Shown one piece after another: positions 47,200 to 59,010 of a stretch of 64,000 bases of DNA. The stretch is from Sesamum alatum (taxonomy: Eukaryota; Streptophyta; Magnoliopsida; Lamiales; Pedaliaceae). Location: NCBI GenBank assembly GCA_034509735.1, contig JACGWO010000006.1, forward strand, positions 32,977,141 to 33,041,140. Direction: 5' to 3'. Both the position numbers and the translations under genes were made by a program. Numbering within the stretch: the stretch's first letter is position 1; each line of letters starts with the position of its first letter. The notes under the pieces were generated by a model. The model searched no databases. It was given only the letters and a program-made list of their open reading frames with translations, and was not told the origin of the DNA.

Positions 47200-47741
47200 A
47201 ACTCACCCCTTGTATTGCCCTGCACCAGACCGACCTCTGGCTCCTTTGAGCCTTTCTGTGTGAGTACGCTTCAGCACAACACGTTTTCTGCACACCAACG
47301 GTGCCTCTGATGCACCCTATTATGGCCAGAGCAATGCAAGTGGAAGTCCGTGTACGCCGTTTACACCCTCTTCCTTAAGTGGGTTCCTTACCACAAAATA
47401 GTGCCTCAATGCACTCTATTTGACACGAAAACTCAAGTTGGAAGTCTATGTATTCTTCTACACTCTCTTCCTCATCTATTACCTCAACTGTTGGTTTGCC
47501 CACACGGTAGTGTCTCAATACGCTCACTTTAACTCCACACATTCGAAGTCTGTGCACATATGCCTCATTGACTAGGCATCTATGCTTAATACTTGACACC
47601 GTAGGAAATTAAGCGTGATCTATGCCTCATTGCCCACACGGTAGGAAAATTGAGTGTCGGTTCCTATCCTTTACTAGGCATCTATGCTTAATACTCGACA
47701 CTACGTATGCCTCATTGCATCGAAACAGGAAATCATTTCCT
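47200..47741 (-). mobile_element. Copia-family LTR fragment, left of the Athila insertion
   Basis: The block GACTAGGCATCTATGCTTAA...CAGGAAATCATTTCC matches the LTR copies at 34530-34590 and, inverted, 2090-2140. The motif CTAGGCATCTATGCTTAATAC occurs twice here (near 47572 and 47676), a local duplication. The LTR continues after the Athila element at 55099. Confidence 0.72.
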
Positions 47742-49040
47742 TGATGAGTGTCCAAATGACCATGATTTTAGTAGTGTTTTAACCATCTTTTTATATTGAA
47801 TTAAGCCTAAAATCATGTGAATTTTGGTGTTTGCAGCTAAAAAGGTGTTTATGGTGTAAGGATTGAAGAAATGAAGCCAAACAAGTGAAAAACACATGCA
47901 AAATCTTGGAGAAGAAAATACCATGACAGACTTGCATTTTCACTAGACGTGCCCACGTCTAGTGCGGCAGACAAGCCAGCGAAATGAAGAGAAGATCGGC
48001 GAATTTTCTGGAGAGAAGTTGATTCATACAAGGATTACAATGACTTTGGAAAGTTGGAATCCTCCTTTCTTGAGGAATTTCAATGCGGTTAAGAGTTTTA
48101 GTCAAATTAGGACTTAGAGTTATAATAGGAATCTACCTTTTTGGTATCCAAATTTATTAGGATTTTAACTAGTATAAATAGGAGATGTAATTGAAGACAT
48201 GAGACATCTATTATTCTCTGCATTTTATTTTAGGAAATTCTATCTTCCTTTTATGTGTTCTTTCGAAAGCATGTTGGGTTAGTTCCTTTATTTTCCAATT
48301 GAAGTTATGGTGATTGTTTGATTCACACATGTTGTGAGATCTAATTTATGCTTCATACCTTCGTTCATGTGGATATTTGTGTTGTTCTCTATGCTTTCAT
48401 CACAAATACTCTGATTTATGAATGATAGGGCCCATTGTTCATTATCAAGAATATTCGCCTAGCTAATTAGACTTGCAAATCCGTAATTGTTTGTTAGTCT
48501 AATACTTAGTAGCAACGCAGCATAATTTATCATGTCGTAGTGGTCGGTTATATTGTGGGGAATGCACAATCTAGCCTAAACGAATCCTCGTAGACTTTGT
48601 TGATTATAACTAGGCCTTTCTAGTTGCTAATGCTATTGATAGATTAAATCTTGAGGACGTTCCCAAGGTTGTCTATTGATTAGGAAATTAGCCAACGGAT
48701 GTTCCTTGGCTAACGACACAGTAAGGAAAGGTGAGGTCGTTAGGTCATACCAATGGCCGTAACTAGTTTATCTATTTTGTACGATTGTCATCTTTGCATC
48801 TATGATCAACTGCGGAATCGAGCATGGACCTGTTTCAACTGGAAATCTCTTCTCATACTTTATTCATCCTTTCGAATTTATCTCGTAGTTAATTAGTATC
48901 TTTTAATCAAAAACACCCCCCCTCGTTTATTTTCTTTCACTCGAAGGAATTAATTTAGAACCATTCTTTGTGGGGACCCTACTCACTACTTCTACAAGTT
49001 ATTGTGTAGGATTTATTTTTGGTGAATTCAACACTCATTA
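47742..49040 (+). repeat. Athila-like 5' LTR
   Basis: It starts TGATGAGTGTCC and ends AACACTCATTA, where the 3' LTR has ACACTCATCA. The ends carry the inverted repeat TGATGAGTGT/ACACTCATCA. It contains the hairpin at 47941-47964. Confidence 0.9.
47941..47964. other. Perfect hairpin in the Athila LTR
   Basis: CACTAGACGT-GCCC-ACGTCTAGTG: ten-base perfect arms and a four-base loop. The 3' LTR keeps it unchanged at 53995-54018. Confidence 0.9.
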
Positions 49041-49046
49041 AATTTT

Positions 49047-49063
49047 TGGCGACATTTCCGGGG
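49047..49063 (+). other. Athila primer-binding site (tRNA-Asp type, decayed)
   Basis: TGGCGACATTTCCGGGG lies six bases after the 5' LTR. It resembles TGGCGCCGTTGCCGGGG, the complement of the plant tRNA-Asp 3' end used by Athila/Tat elements, with a few mismatches. Confidence 0.75.
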
Positions 49064-49115
49064 ATTGGTGCTTTTCAAATTTCTTCCTAGTTACTTACTA
49101 TCGTTACTTGTTTTC

Positions 49116-50950
49116 ATGCCGCATCTTCTCGTGTAGGTGAACTTGAATTCGATCCCGAAATCAAGAAGGCCGCACAGAGACTTCGGAAAGAAACCAAGCA
49201 ACGAACCGAAGAGGCCTCTACCTTTTCCACTGCCGTTACTGAAATAGAGCGTACGCTGAATGATGCTGATTTTTTCAGCGAATCTGACGAAGAAATCATA
49301 GCTCAAATTCTGGAAAGATCGATGAAAGAGATGACTTCTCCCGACCTCAACCAAAAACCTCTTTGCATCAACTTTAGAGGTAGATTTTGAACTTAAATCC
49401 GACCTCATCCATTTACTTCCTTCTTTTTGTGGTCTTGCAGGTGACGATCCACACAAACACCTCAAAGAATTTCACGTAGTGTGCTCCGGCATGCGACCTC
49501 AAGGAGTCACCGCAAGTCAAACTTCGTGCCTTTCCATTCTCTTAGCCGACAACGTAAAGGATTGGCTCTACTGTTTGCCATCAGGATCTTTTACCACCTG
49601 AATGAACTCAAGAAACAGTTCCTCAAAAAATACTTCCCCGCCTCTTGAGCCACAGCTATTTCGAAAGACATTAGTGGAATACGTCAAAATTCCCAGGGAG
49701 AGTCTCTTTGAATATTGGGGGAGTTTAACCGTTTAGTGGAGAGTTTCCCACATCACAAATCCCACCATATTTATTGATCCAATACTTCTATGAGGGATTA
49801 ACATGCTCAGATAGGGTCTTGGTAGACGCGGCAAGTGACGGTGTTCTGTTTGACAAAACACCTACCGAAGCACGCAACCTACTTAACACCATGGCATCCA
49901 ACACCCAACAATTTGGCGTTTGATATGATCATTCCATCGAAAGGGGTTAGCGAGGTGCATATGGCCTCTATTGAAAATCATTTGGATAAAATGACCTCAC
50001 TTTTTGAAGGTTTTATTGCAGGACATTCTCAACATGTAAAAGCTTGTAGCGTGTGCAACACCACCAGACACCAAACCGATGAATGCCCCACACTCCAAGA
50101 GAGACCCACCAAACACGCCGACGCCATAGGTGAATTTTTCGGGCAGCCACAGAGAGGATATGACTCGTATTCCAGCACGTACAACCCGGGGTGGCGAGAT
50201 CATCCGAATCTTAGTTATGGCACTCAACCTCAGAATTTTCAGAAATATCCATATAGACCGCCTCCCCAACCCCCCCCCGCGTCTGATTCTAAACTGAGTA
50301 TATCTCTCGAGGAAATGATAAAAACACTCGCCGTGAATACCCACAATTTCCAACAGAGCATCCAACAATTCCAACAAGATACTCGCACAAGCATTCAGAA
50401 TTTGGAGTCTCAAGTGAGTCAATTGGCATCCTCTGTTAGTCGGTTGGAATCCCAAGGTAAGTTACCCTCTCAATCTATAGTTAATCCTAGGAAAAACATT
50501 AGTGCTATTGTCTTGCGTAGTAGAAAAGAGTTGCAGCCCATCAAGGACGAAAATAGTACTAAACGTGGGCACGTAGAACAGGGTAAAATAGAGCGAAAAT
50601 TTGAGATGGCCTAAAAGCAAGCCAACGAGCCCAATCAAACTGACGAGGAGTATCCCAGGGTTTGGGTGCCCAAACCTCCTTTCCCAGAAAGATTTGCCAA
50701 GTCCAAGAAAGAAGAAGAGGACAAAGAGATCCTTGAAACCTTTCGCAAAGTAGAGGTAAACATTGCCTTGCTCGGCGCAATCAAACGAATACCTCGCTAT
50801 GAAACGTTTGTCAAGGAATTGTGCACCAACAAATGCAAACTAAAAGGTAATGAGAGGGTAAGTATGGGAGAAAACGTATCCGCTATTCTTCAAAGAAAAC
50901 TACCTCCTAAATGCAAAGATCCGGTACGTTTTCTATCCCTTACGAAATAG
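49116..50950 (+). pseudogene. Athila-like gag, broken
   Basis: The structural protein of the particle, in several frames. The likely start is at 49116, with a frame change before GELEFDPEIKKAAQRL at 49136. The capsid core follows after a stop near 49387: DPHKHLKEFHVVCSGMR (49445) and NVKDWLYCLP (49550). The third piece (49835-50614) has a CCHC knuckle, CSVCNTTRHQTDEC, near 50050, then an Asn/Gln/Pro-rich region and a coiled-coil-like stretch (QNLESQVSQLASSVSRLE). The last piece (50666-50950) is PKPPFPERFAKSKKEEED...RYETFVKELCTNK. At least four frameshifts or stops interrupt it. Confidence 0.85.
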
Positions 50951-51594
50951 GTAAGATTGGAAATGAAAAGGCCATGTGTGATTTGGGTGCTTCCATAAAT
51001 GTTATGCCTCTTGCTATCTATGAATCTTTGCACGTTGGTCCCTTGAAAGAAATTGGAGTGGTTATTCAACTTGCGGACCGTTCGATTGTGTACCCCTTAA
51101 GAGTGTTAGAGGATGTTCTTGTGCAAGTTAATGCATTGGTTTTTCCTGTTGCTTTTTATGTGCTTGATATGTCGGAGGATAACTCCCCAAATTCCACATC
51201 CATCTTGCTAGGAAGACTATTCCTTAAAACCTCTAAAACTAAAATTGATGTAGATTCCGGAATTCTCTCTATGGAGTTTGATAATGAGGTCATTAGGTTT
51301 AGCATTTGTGGTGCCACACAACATGCTAATGAGGTGCATTCTGTTTTTCTCACAGATTTTCTTGATCCTGTGGAGGTGAAAAATGCTAAGTTCGATGGTA
51401 ATTGTGCATCCAAGGCGAACACCAATACAAACTCCACCTCAAGTCCGAGAACTTATAAAACAAAAGCCTTTCATGAAAAATTAGTTCGAGAAAAGAATCC
51501 TTCCATGAACATCAAAGTTCTCCTAAATCCACACTATCACCGAGTGCACTACGTAGAAGAGATGGATTTAGAGTACTCGATTTATTCAAGTTGA
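50911..51594 (+). pseudogene. Athila-like aspartic protease, open to its stop
   Basis: An uninterrupted 227-codon stretch with the protease active-site block MCDLGASINVMPLAIYESL (DLGA in place of the common DSGA/DTGA) and the second conserved block STSILLGRLFLKTSKTKIDV. It overlaps the gag frame by 40 bases at a frameshift. The polyprotein would normally continue into RT, but here it ends at 51592-51594 with YSIYSS. The ATG at 50911 is inside the polyprotein and is not a natural start. Confidence 0.85.
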
Positions 51595-53780
51595 GGCGCA
51601 ACCAAAGACATTAAAGAATGGCGCTACGTGGGAGGCAACCCACGATTTTTTTTTTTTTTTTTTTTTGTGTTTCTTTACTATTCTTCTTCCCCCTTATCAC
51701 CTCGATTTGCTTGAGTATTGTGGACTTACATTGTTACTTTTGAATCTGTCTGCAGGATGATTCCCCAAGCGTGCCCACGCCACGTTGCGTCCAAGTCAGT
51801 CTGCAGGATGGGTCACTAAGCGTGCTCATACCTAAAGTTTTGTCCAAGTCTGTCTCCAGGACAATTCACTAAGTGTGCCCATGCCTAACGTTTCTTCCAA
51901 GTTAGTCTGCAGGACGGTTCACTAAGTGTGCCCATGCCTAACGTTTTGTCCAAGTCTGTCTGCAGGACGGGTCACTAAGCGCGCCCATGCCTAACGTTTT
52001 GTCCAAGTCTATCTGCAGAACGATTTACTAAGCGTGCCCACGCGAGTGCTTCTTCTGAATCAGGCTGAAAACACACACTCCAACATTCTTCTTTTTTCTT
52101 TTTCAATTTTTATTTCTTTCTTTAAAAAAAAACATGAGATTCAAAGTCAAATACCTAACCTCTCTTCTCACCCCTCTTTGTGTCTCTTTGTGCAGTAGTC
52201 TATCACCACCAGTGAGCTGCCGCCACCCCCCAAAACACAACAACACCACCACCAGTAGTCACACTATCGACACCGACGCCTCGCACCATCCTTCATCCAC
52301 CGTCAATCGTCGTTGTTCGCCGCACACTCAGGGAAGTTTTTTTTTCCCTACCTTCCTTTTATTTTATCCTCGTTATTGGTTTTAATTCTCTCTACTTCTC
52401 ACATTGAGGACAATGTGTGTTTTAAGTGTGGGGATGGGACTTGGTATTGGGATATATTGGTTGAGGTGTTGTGGATGAATTACTTGAAATTTTTTTGAAA
52501 ATTCTTTGAAAAACAAAAAAATCCTTTTCCCTTCATGATTGTTGATGTGGTGTATCCAAGCATTGATTTGGTCATATGTGATGAGATTTTGTATTCCATG
52601 TTTTGGACAACTTATTGTTAAAACTTATTTTTACAATGATGATGTGATTCAAAAGCCATACATGAGAATTTAGTGGATATTACCCACCTTGAGAGGATTT
52701 TGAGCCCATATACTTGTGCGAAACTATTTTTTTTGCTCTCGAGAGATATGCTTCTATGATTTTGTCTTCCTAGAACTTGGTTTGAACCTACTCGAGACCA
52801 CATCAATGTGTATGTACTTGAAAATGATAAAGGCAATAGGAAAGAAACCACTTTTGCCCTAAAAAAACTATCCATACGCATTTTTTCCCTTGGTAAACCC
52901 ACTTGGAGCCTTTAAGCCTTGTTTTCTTGTCATGAACCTTAATCTATAAACCAAAATTCGTCATTCTTTTATCTCCCCTGTTTGGCCCTTCTAAGGACCA
53001 GTAGAGCATTAAGAAAAAGGGTGTGTTCTAAGTGATAGGTTTTACTATAAGTGTGGGATTGCATCTATTGTGGTCAGATTTCAAGCTAAAGAAGTATGGG
53101 AATCAATATGCCATCTTGTTGCTTTGCTTTGTGCCTTGTTGCAAAAAAAAAAACCAAAAAAAAATAAAGAAAAAAATGGGAGAAAACAAAAAAAAAAGGG
53201 AGGAAAATTCTTGCAAAAAATAAGAAAAAAAAACTCCCTCTAAAGCAAGGCATAGTTCGAGACATTGAGATATGGAATTGGGGACATCAGGTGAATTGAG
53301 AAAAAAAAAGGGAGTCTCGATTGTTACATCACTTTTTTGATGCTCTATTTTGAGTCTTCTTGGAATTCACCTCACTGTTCAAAATTTTTTCTACCCCAAA
53401 AACCAAGCTCCATTACAACCAAAAAATAAAAGACCTTTTGATTCAAGTGCGTACATATTTATAAGTGATGGAGATGTGGTGTATAAGCAAGACTATGGTG
53501 AAGCATTTTCATAGGAAGTATCGAGCGAAACATATAGCCATACACATTCGAGAGTTGCTAAGGCATTGAGAGAATAATCCACTAAAATCTCCGTGTTAAC
53601 TTTTAATCACAATCATTGTGTGAAAACTTGTTTGAGGCTCATTAAGTTGTCTACATCATGAAGTGCATTATTCTTTGAACATTCAACTAAATCTTTGCTT
53701 AGAAACCTTTTGATATCATGAAGTCGAAAAGGGGCCCATGAGTGCTTAATCTTCATTTTGCTCAAGGACGAGCAAAGGGC
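51595..53780 (+). other. Athila-like 3' non-coding region
   Basis: After the GGCGCTACGTGGGAGGCAACC motif comes a T run, a 53-bp tandem array (51747-52066), a C-rich stretch near 52200-52280 and the ACATTGAGGACAATGTG motif near 52401, which is common before Athila 3' ends. A-rich low-complexity sequence occupies 53140-53240. No env-like gene is seen: short frames on either strand lack membrane or signal features. Confidence 0.7.
51747..52066 (+). repeat. Tandem array, six units of 51-53 bp
   Basis: Units start at the TGCAGG word at 51751, 51802, 51855 (as TCCAGG), 51908, 51961 and 52014. Each unit carries a form of CACTAAGCGTGCCCATGCC and GTCCAAGTCTGTC. The units are diverged from one another by scattered substitutions. 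Confidence 0.92.
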
Positions 53781-53796
53781 AAAGTGTGGGAATATT
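53781..53796 (+). other. Athila polypurine tract
   Basis: AAAGTGTGGGAATATT stands directly before the TGATGAGTG start of the 3' LTR. Confidence 0.75.
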
Positions 53797-55098
53797 TGAT
53801 GAGTGTCCAAATGATCATGATTTTAGTAGTATTTTAACCATCTTTTATATTGAATTAAGCCTAAATCATATGAATTTTGGTGTTTGCAGCTAAAAAGGTG
53901 TTTATGGTGTAAGGATTGAAGAAATGAAGCCAAACAAGTGAAAAACACATGCAAAATCATGGAGAAGAAAATACCATGACAGACTTGCATTTTTCACTAG
54001 ACGTGCCCACGTCTAGTGCGGCGGACAAGCCAGCGAAATGAAGAGAAGATGGGCGAATTTTCTGGAGAGAAGTTGATTCATACAAGGATTTACAATGACT
54101 TTGGAAAGTTGGAATCCTCATTTCTTGAGGAATTTCAATGGGGTTAAGAGTTTAGTCAAATTAGGACTTAGAGTTATAATAGGAATCTACCTTTTTGGTA
54201 TTCAAATTTATTAGGATTTTAACTAGTATAAATAGGAGATGTAATTGAAGACATGAGACATGTATTATTCTCTGCACTTTATTTTAGGAAATTCTCTCTT
54301 CCTTTTATGTGTTCTTTCGAAAGCATGTTAGGCTAGTTCCTTTATTTTTCGGTTGAAATTACGGTGATTGCTTGATTCACGCATGTTGTGAGATCTAATT
54401 TATGCTTCATACCTTCGTTCATGTGGATATTTGTGTTGTTCTCTATGCTTTCATCATGAATAATCTGATTTATGAATGATAGGGCCCATTGTTCATTATC
54501 AAGAATATTCGCCTACCTAATTAGACTTGCAAATCCTTAATTGTTTGTTAGTCTAATACTTAGTAGCAGCGCAGCATAATTTATCATGTCGTAGTGGTTG
54601 GTTATGTTGTGGGGAATGCACAATGTAGCCTAAACGAATCCTCGTAGGACTTTGTTGCCTAAAACTAGGCCTTTCTAGTTGCTAATGCTATTGATAGATT
54701 AAATCTTGAGGACGTTCCCAAGGTTGTCTATTGATTAGGGAATTAGCCAACGGATGTTCCTTGGCTAACGACACGGTAAGGAAAGGTGAGGTTGTTAGGT
54801 TGTACCAATGGCCATAACTAGTTTATCTATTTTGTATGATTGGCATCTTTGCATCTATGATCAACCGTGGAATTGAGCATGAACCTATCTTCAACTGAAA
54901 ATCTCTTCTCATATTTTTATTCATCCTTTCGAATTTATCTCGTAGTCAATTAGTATCTTTTAATCAAAAACACCCCCTCGTTTATTTTGCATTCACTCGA
55001 AGGAATTAATTTAGAACCAGTCTCTGTGGATCGACCCTACTCACTACTTCTACAAGTTATTATGTAGGAATTATTTTTGGTGAATTCGACACTCATCA
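53797..55098 (+). repeat. Athila-like 3' LTR
   Basis: Almost the same sequence as 47742-49040, with scattered substitutions and small indels. It ends GAATTCGACACTCATCA. Confidence 0.9.
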
Positions 55099-55803
55099 TT
55101 TCTGTTCGACCAACCACTATGGCCACAGGTTTAAGAAGCATATACGCGTCTCTGAGTGCATAGGACTTACCTCTGTCACATACTGACAGGGGACGGATCC
55201 TTTTCTTGGAATCCACCGTCCTCGCTACACATTCTGACTGCACTGGATAAGGCTTATAATGATCATCTTACAGAGTGACCACCTCTCGCCAGATCCAAGA
55301 TACAGCCATCATGTGCACGTGACTGCCATGATTTCTCAAGTCTGAGGACTTCTCCCATACTATCGGAACCGGAAAAATCCAATCATACCGACCAAGCCTC
55401 CAAGGCTTCCATATGATGATCCCCGCAAGTCAGTTCAGTCGGCTCGACCCCAGTTGACCATCCTACCAAGATTGTATAGGCGTCCCACGCCTATCGCGGA
55501 TGAAACATGACACTCATCCAATGAATACGACTCTTGGTGCAAGTCTCTATAGGACTCTCGATGCCCTGTCTCTAGGTCCTCGACTTGGAACGTTTCAGAC
55601 CAACTCTTTATCAGTTGGTTTCATAACAACCATCCAATGCGTAGCCCAACTCTATGAGTTGTTAACTGTGGTCTGTGGGCTTTGTTGTGATATATGTAAA
55701 ATGAAATTTTAACATATGAAAAATGATCACAACAAAGAAAGTACCAATGGTAATGAATACTCATTTTATTCATTACATAATATTACATTACATTAAGTTG
55801 TCA
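55099..55803 (-). mobile_element. Copia-family LTR fragment, right of the Athila insertion
   Basis: It resumes exactly where 47741 stopped (CTGTTCGACCAACCACTATGG), matching the LTR copy at 34594-35300 up to the AACAAAGAAAGTACCAATGG block near 55735. The expected LTR start (CACCTATT...CA) is not present; the sequence passes directly into the far end of another LTR at 55804. Confidence 0.8.
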
Positions 55804-56216
55804 ATGAAGGGACAAGCGGATCCGCCTGGGAGCGCGAGCGGAAGCGTGAGAATCGAAAGAGTGCATAAATTAAAACAATAATTACCAAATCCCAAGGAGT
55901 GTACCCTTGGGTGCTCAACCGGGTGTTCGGTGTAGGATGTGATGATATAAAAACATATATGTCACATAGAGCATAGATGTAGAAAATAACTACAATAACG
56001 TAAAACCAAAGATTAACTTTGTAGTTGATTTTCCTCGCACGGATACAAGCGTTGTTCCTTTCCGGATATGTCACTAAGTTCAAAGTATGAACTCTCTAGA
56101 AAGGTCCACACCACACCAAAAGAGATCACGTTTCTCTTGCTAGAGAAAAACGGATCTAGAGGACACGGTTCAAGAAATTAAAACACTATTGAATTAGTGT
56201 CTCTTCTTTTCATAAC
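55804..56216 (-). mobile_element. Second copia-family LTR fragment
   Basis: It begins TGAAGGGACAAGCGGATCCG, the LTR end seen at 33127, and follows that LTR for about 400 bases (GTACCCTTGGGTGCTCAACC near 55899, then the ACACTATTGAATTAGTGT block near 56183), with more divergence than copy B. The rest is missing. The head-to-tail contact with the fragment before it suggests recombination between LTRs. Confidence 0.75.
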
Positions 56217-58620
56217 CAGCCAATGTAGTTCACTTTCATCTCTATATAACAGTTAAAAATACATAGTGTAAAGATAAGTTGATTTTTTTCCTTGATAATA
56301 GTCTAACTCGAGGTCCATTAATTTACAATAATCATTCAACGTACTTCATTTTCATCTCAATAAAAGTGCTACAAATACATAGTACAAAGTTGCAACTTTT
56401 TTAGCTCAATTGTCATCTACATAGAATATTACCTGAAATGGCAAATTTGAGGATCGAGCAATACCAAAAGATTTTCTTCTTCAATGTCGAGTAGATGAAG
56501 AGTATCGATAGGACATTTATCAATAGTTGAAGATGCCAAGGAAATGTGACCCATCTGAAGCGGCATTCCACGCAACTTCGATGGCTCGTGGGTGGTGAAT
56601 GATACACTTGGGACGCCATTTACCTTTAATATTTGTCGGACTCAATACGAAAGCTAAGGCCACGATATACTATTTTTAAAACGGTTTCTGACACCGTTGG
56701 AGTTGTTTAGGATCGAGAGAACAAATCTCAATCTTTCTTAATTTTTATTCCATAAAAACTTGGATTGTCGGTTTTTCACTCATACTCCATTTTTCTTTTT
56801 AACGTATAGAAAACGAAATTGAGCAAAACTTACTTCCATGGAGGAGATCACGATTACGATGCTCTTCATATAATATTCAAATCAAAGTTCGATGATGAAG
56901 CTTAGGGCTCAAACTTGACTGTCGTATAAAATGAGAGAAAGTTGAGGACGGTGTAATCAAAATGAGTCAAGTATCCACAGCAAATGAACCAACGGACGTT
57001 TTAACAAGGGTATTAGGTCTTAACATTTGCAACTCTTCTTAGCAAGTTAGCAATTATCAATATCCATTCCAATGTTAGGCGTATTAAGGATGGTAAAGTT
57101 AAACAAGGACAATCAACAATTACCTATTCTACTGCATATTTATCTTCATCTTTAGTACCATAATATTTGCCTTGTAAGTAGGAGTTAATTTTTTTAAATT
57201 CTTAATGCTAGGAGCTAATTAATCTTGTATTACACTATATATATACGAATTAATATTTTTTTTTTACAATAAATAACTCAAATAATCTTCATCTTTACAT
57301 AATGAGATTTTACTCACCTTTGAAGTGTAAATTAATTAAGTCAAAGTTTTTGAAAGAGGAATAAATAGGTTTATATAAAAAGGACGCTAGAAATATTCCA
57401 ATGGAAGCTATACCAAAAATTGCATTTTTCGAAAATTCATACCAATTTGTTGAATCCTCTGACTTTTGATGTAAAAGGTTAATAGATAGAGCTAACCATT
57501 TTGATAATATATCCAAATCCCTTCTTTATTGATTAAAAGGAAGTTGAATATTTCCTTGGTTATGTGAAGACTATCCTACATTCATTAATTTTTTGTTTCT
57601 TTCATTACGTGGAGACTCTACTACGTCCACTAATTTCTCAGAACCAACGAACGTATTTCATTTCTTGTCTATAAAAGTGCTACAAAAACATAGTGCACAG
57701 TTGCAACTATTTTAGGTCAAATTTTCATCTACGTAGAACATTACCTGAGATGGTGAATCAGAGGATTGAGTAATAGCAAGAGATTTTCTTTTACAAGACC
57801 GAGTGAACGAAAGTATCGACAAGACATTTATCGAGGTGGTTCGGCATAATTTACCACAATGTTTTCCGGACATGGGTCAGAAAGTTGAGGCGGCGATATA
57901 CTGTTGTTAAACGATTTCGGATACCGTTGGAATTGTTTCGGTCCGAGAGAAACATGTAATTCATGCCCTACCATGTCACTGAGATGTTTGGTGTAAGTTT
58001 AAAATCTCAATATTTCTTAACTTTCATTCCATGAAAACTTAGATTATCAATTTTTAAGTCATACTTCATTTATCTTTTAACGTGTCGAAAATGAAAATGA
58101 GCAAAGCTTACTTGTATGGAGGAGATCCCAATTACAATTAACTTAATATCATATTCGAAGAGAAGTTCGATAATGAAACCTAGGGTTCTAAACCGACTGT
58201 GATTAATATTTCTAGTGATACAAACAGTGTAAACAAATACACCACAATATTGTAATTGATTTTATCACAAATGAGGATGAAGTACATAGCTATATCATAG
58301 TCGTAACTTCAAATAATATTATGCTTCATTTTGCCCACCAGCGTATAATCTTGCCGGAGAAATAAAAGTATGCTTTAGTCGCCAGTTTTTGTGCAGTAGC
58401 AAACACAAGAGAGAGACAACAACCTCTATCAAACGTATGGAAAGAGGAAGAACTCAGGGGAGAGGTGGAGAAAATGGGAGATCAGAAATAGACGGCGGGG
58501 GAGGAACACAAGGGAGAGAGACAGAGAGAGAATATGGGATAGAAAGGGGAGAGAAGTAGATGGGAAGAAAAAGAGAGGGCGATTAATAAAGAATGTTTTT
58601 AATTTTGCCTTCACTGAGTG
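56217..58620 (-). repeat. Diverged tandem duplication of unidentified, possibly genic sequence
   Basis: About 56340-56900 and 57655-58165 are diverged copies of one segment roughly 1.3 kb apart (shared words GTGCTACAAA, CATAGTGCACAGTTGCAAC, CATCTACGTAGAACATTACCTGAGATGG, GATACCGTTGGAATTGTTT). On the minus strand each has a splice-donor-like CAGGTAATATTC or CAGGTAATGTTC after an open stretch (56619-56413 in the first), and an AACCCTAGGTTTC leader-like word near 58185. I do not recognise a product. A GA-rich stretch lies at 58408-58570. Confidence 0.4.
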
Positions 58621-59010
58621 ATGGGATAGTGTGGGATATACTATCTCAAAAAATTAAATGGAGTCCGATATTAATACCTAATTTTAATACCATGAATCAA
58701 ATATGTAATTATATATGATAAGCAATCTTATCATATATATATATATATATAGACTAACCAAATGAAACCTAACCGAATAAAATGATTTTAATGTATGGGA
58801 AATTTATTGAACTTAATTTATTTTTTAATAAAAAATATTTACTTTTAGCTTGAGATGGAGAAAAGGATGGTTTGCTAAGTGGAAGACCTTCAAACTTCAA
58901 TGTATAAATGATTCCACTTAAAAAATACTAACGTATGGGGCTGTCGGACAATAATGCAGTTAAATTTTCTTAACTACATGCCTTCCATATCTGCATATCG
59001 ATGTCAATGA
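58621..59010. other. Intergenic AT-rich DNA
   Basis: Nothing recognisable apart from an (AT)n tract near 58733-58751. Confidence 0.5.

Larger units (their letters stand above)
47742..55098 (+). mobile_element. Athila-like element with gag and protease only
   Basis: Two LTRs of about 1.3 kb (47742-49040 and 53797-55098), a tRNA-Asp-type primer site, gag and protease are present, but there is no RT, RNase H or integrase between the protease stop at 51594 and the 3' LTR. The 5-mers TTCCT (47737-47741) and TTTCT (55099-55103) flank the element with one mismatch. The gag-protease sequence and the GTGGGAGGCAACCCACG motif after it are typical of Athila/Tat elements. It lies within a copia LTR, whose sequence is continuous across the insertion. 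Confidence 0.88.

Noticed and set aside
51747..52066. CRISPR-like array
   Set aside because: The whole 53-bp unit repeats without unique spacers and lies in a plant retrotransposon; it is a minisatellite.
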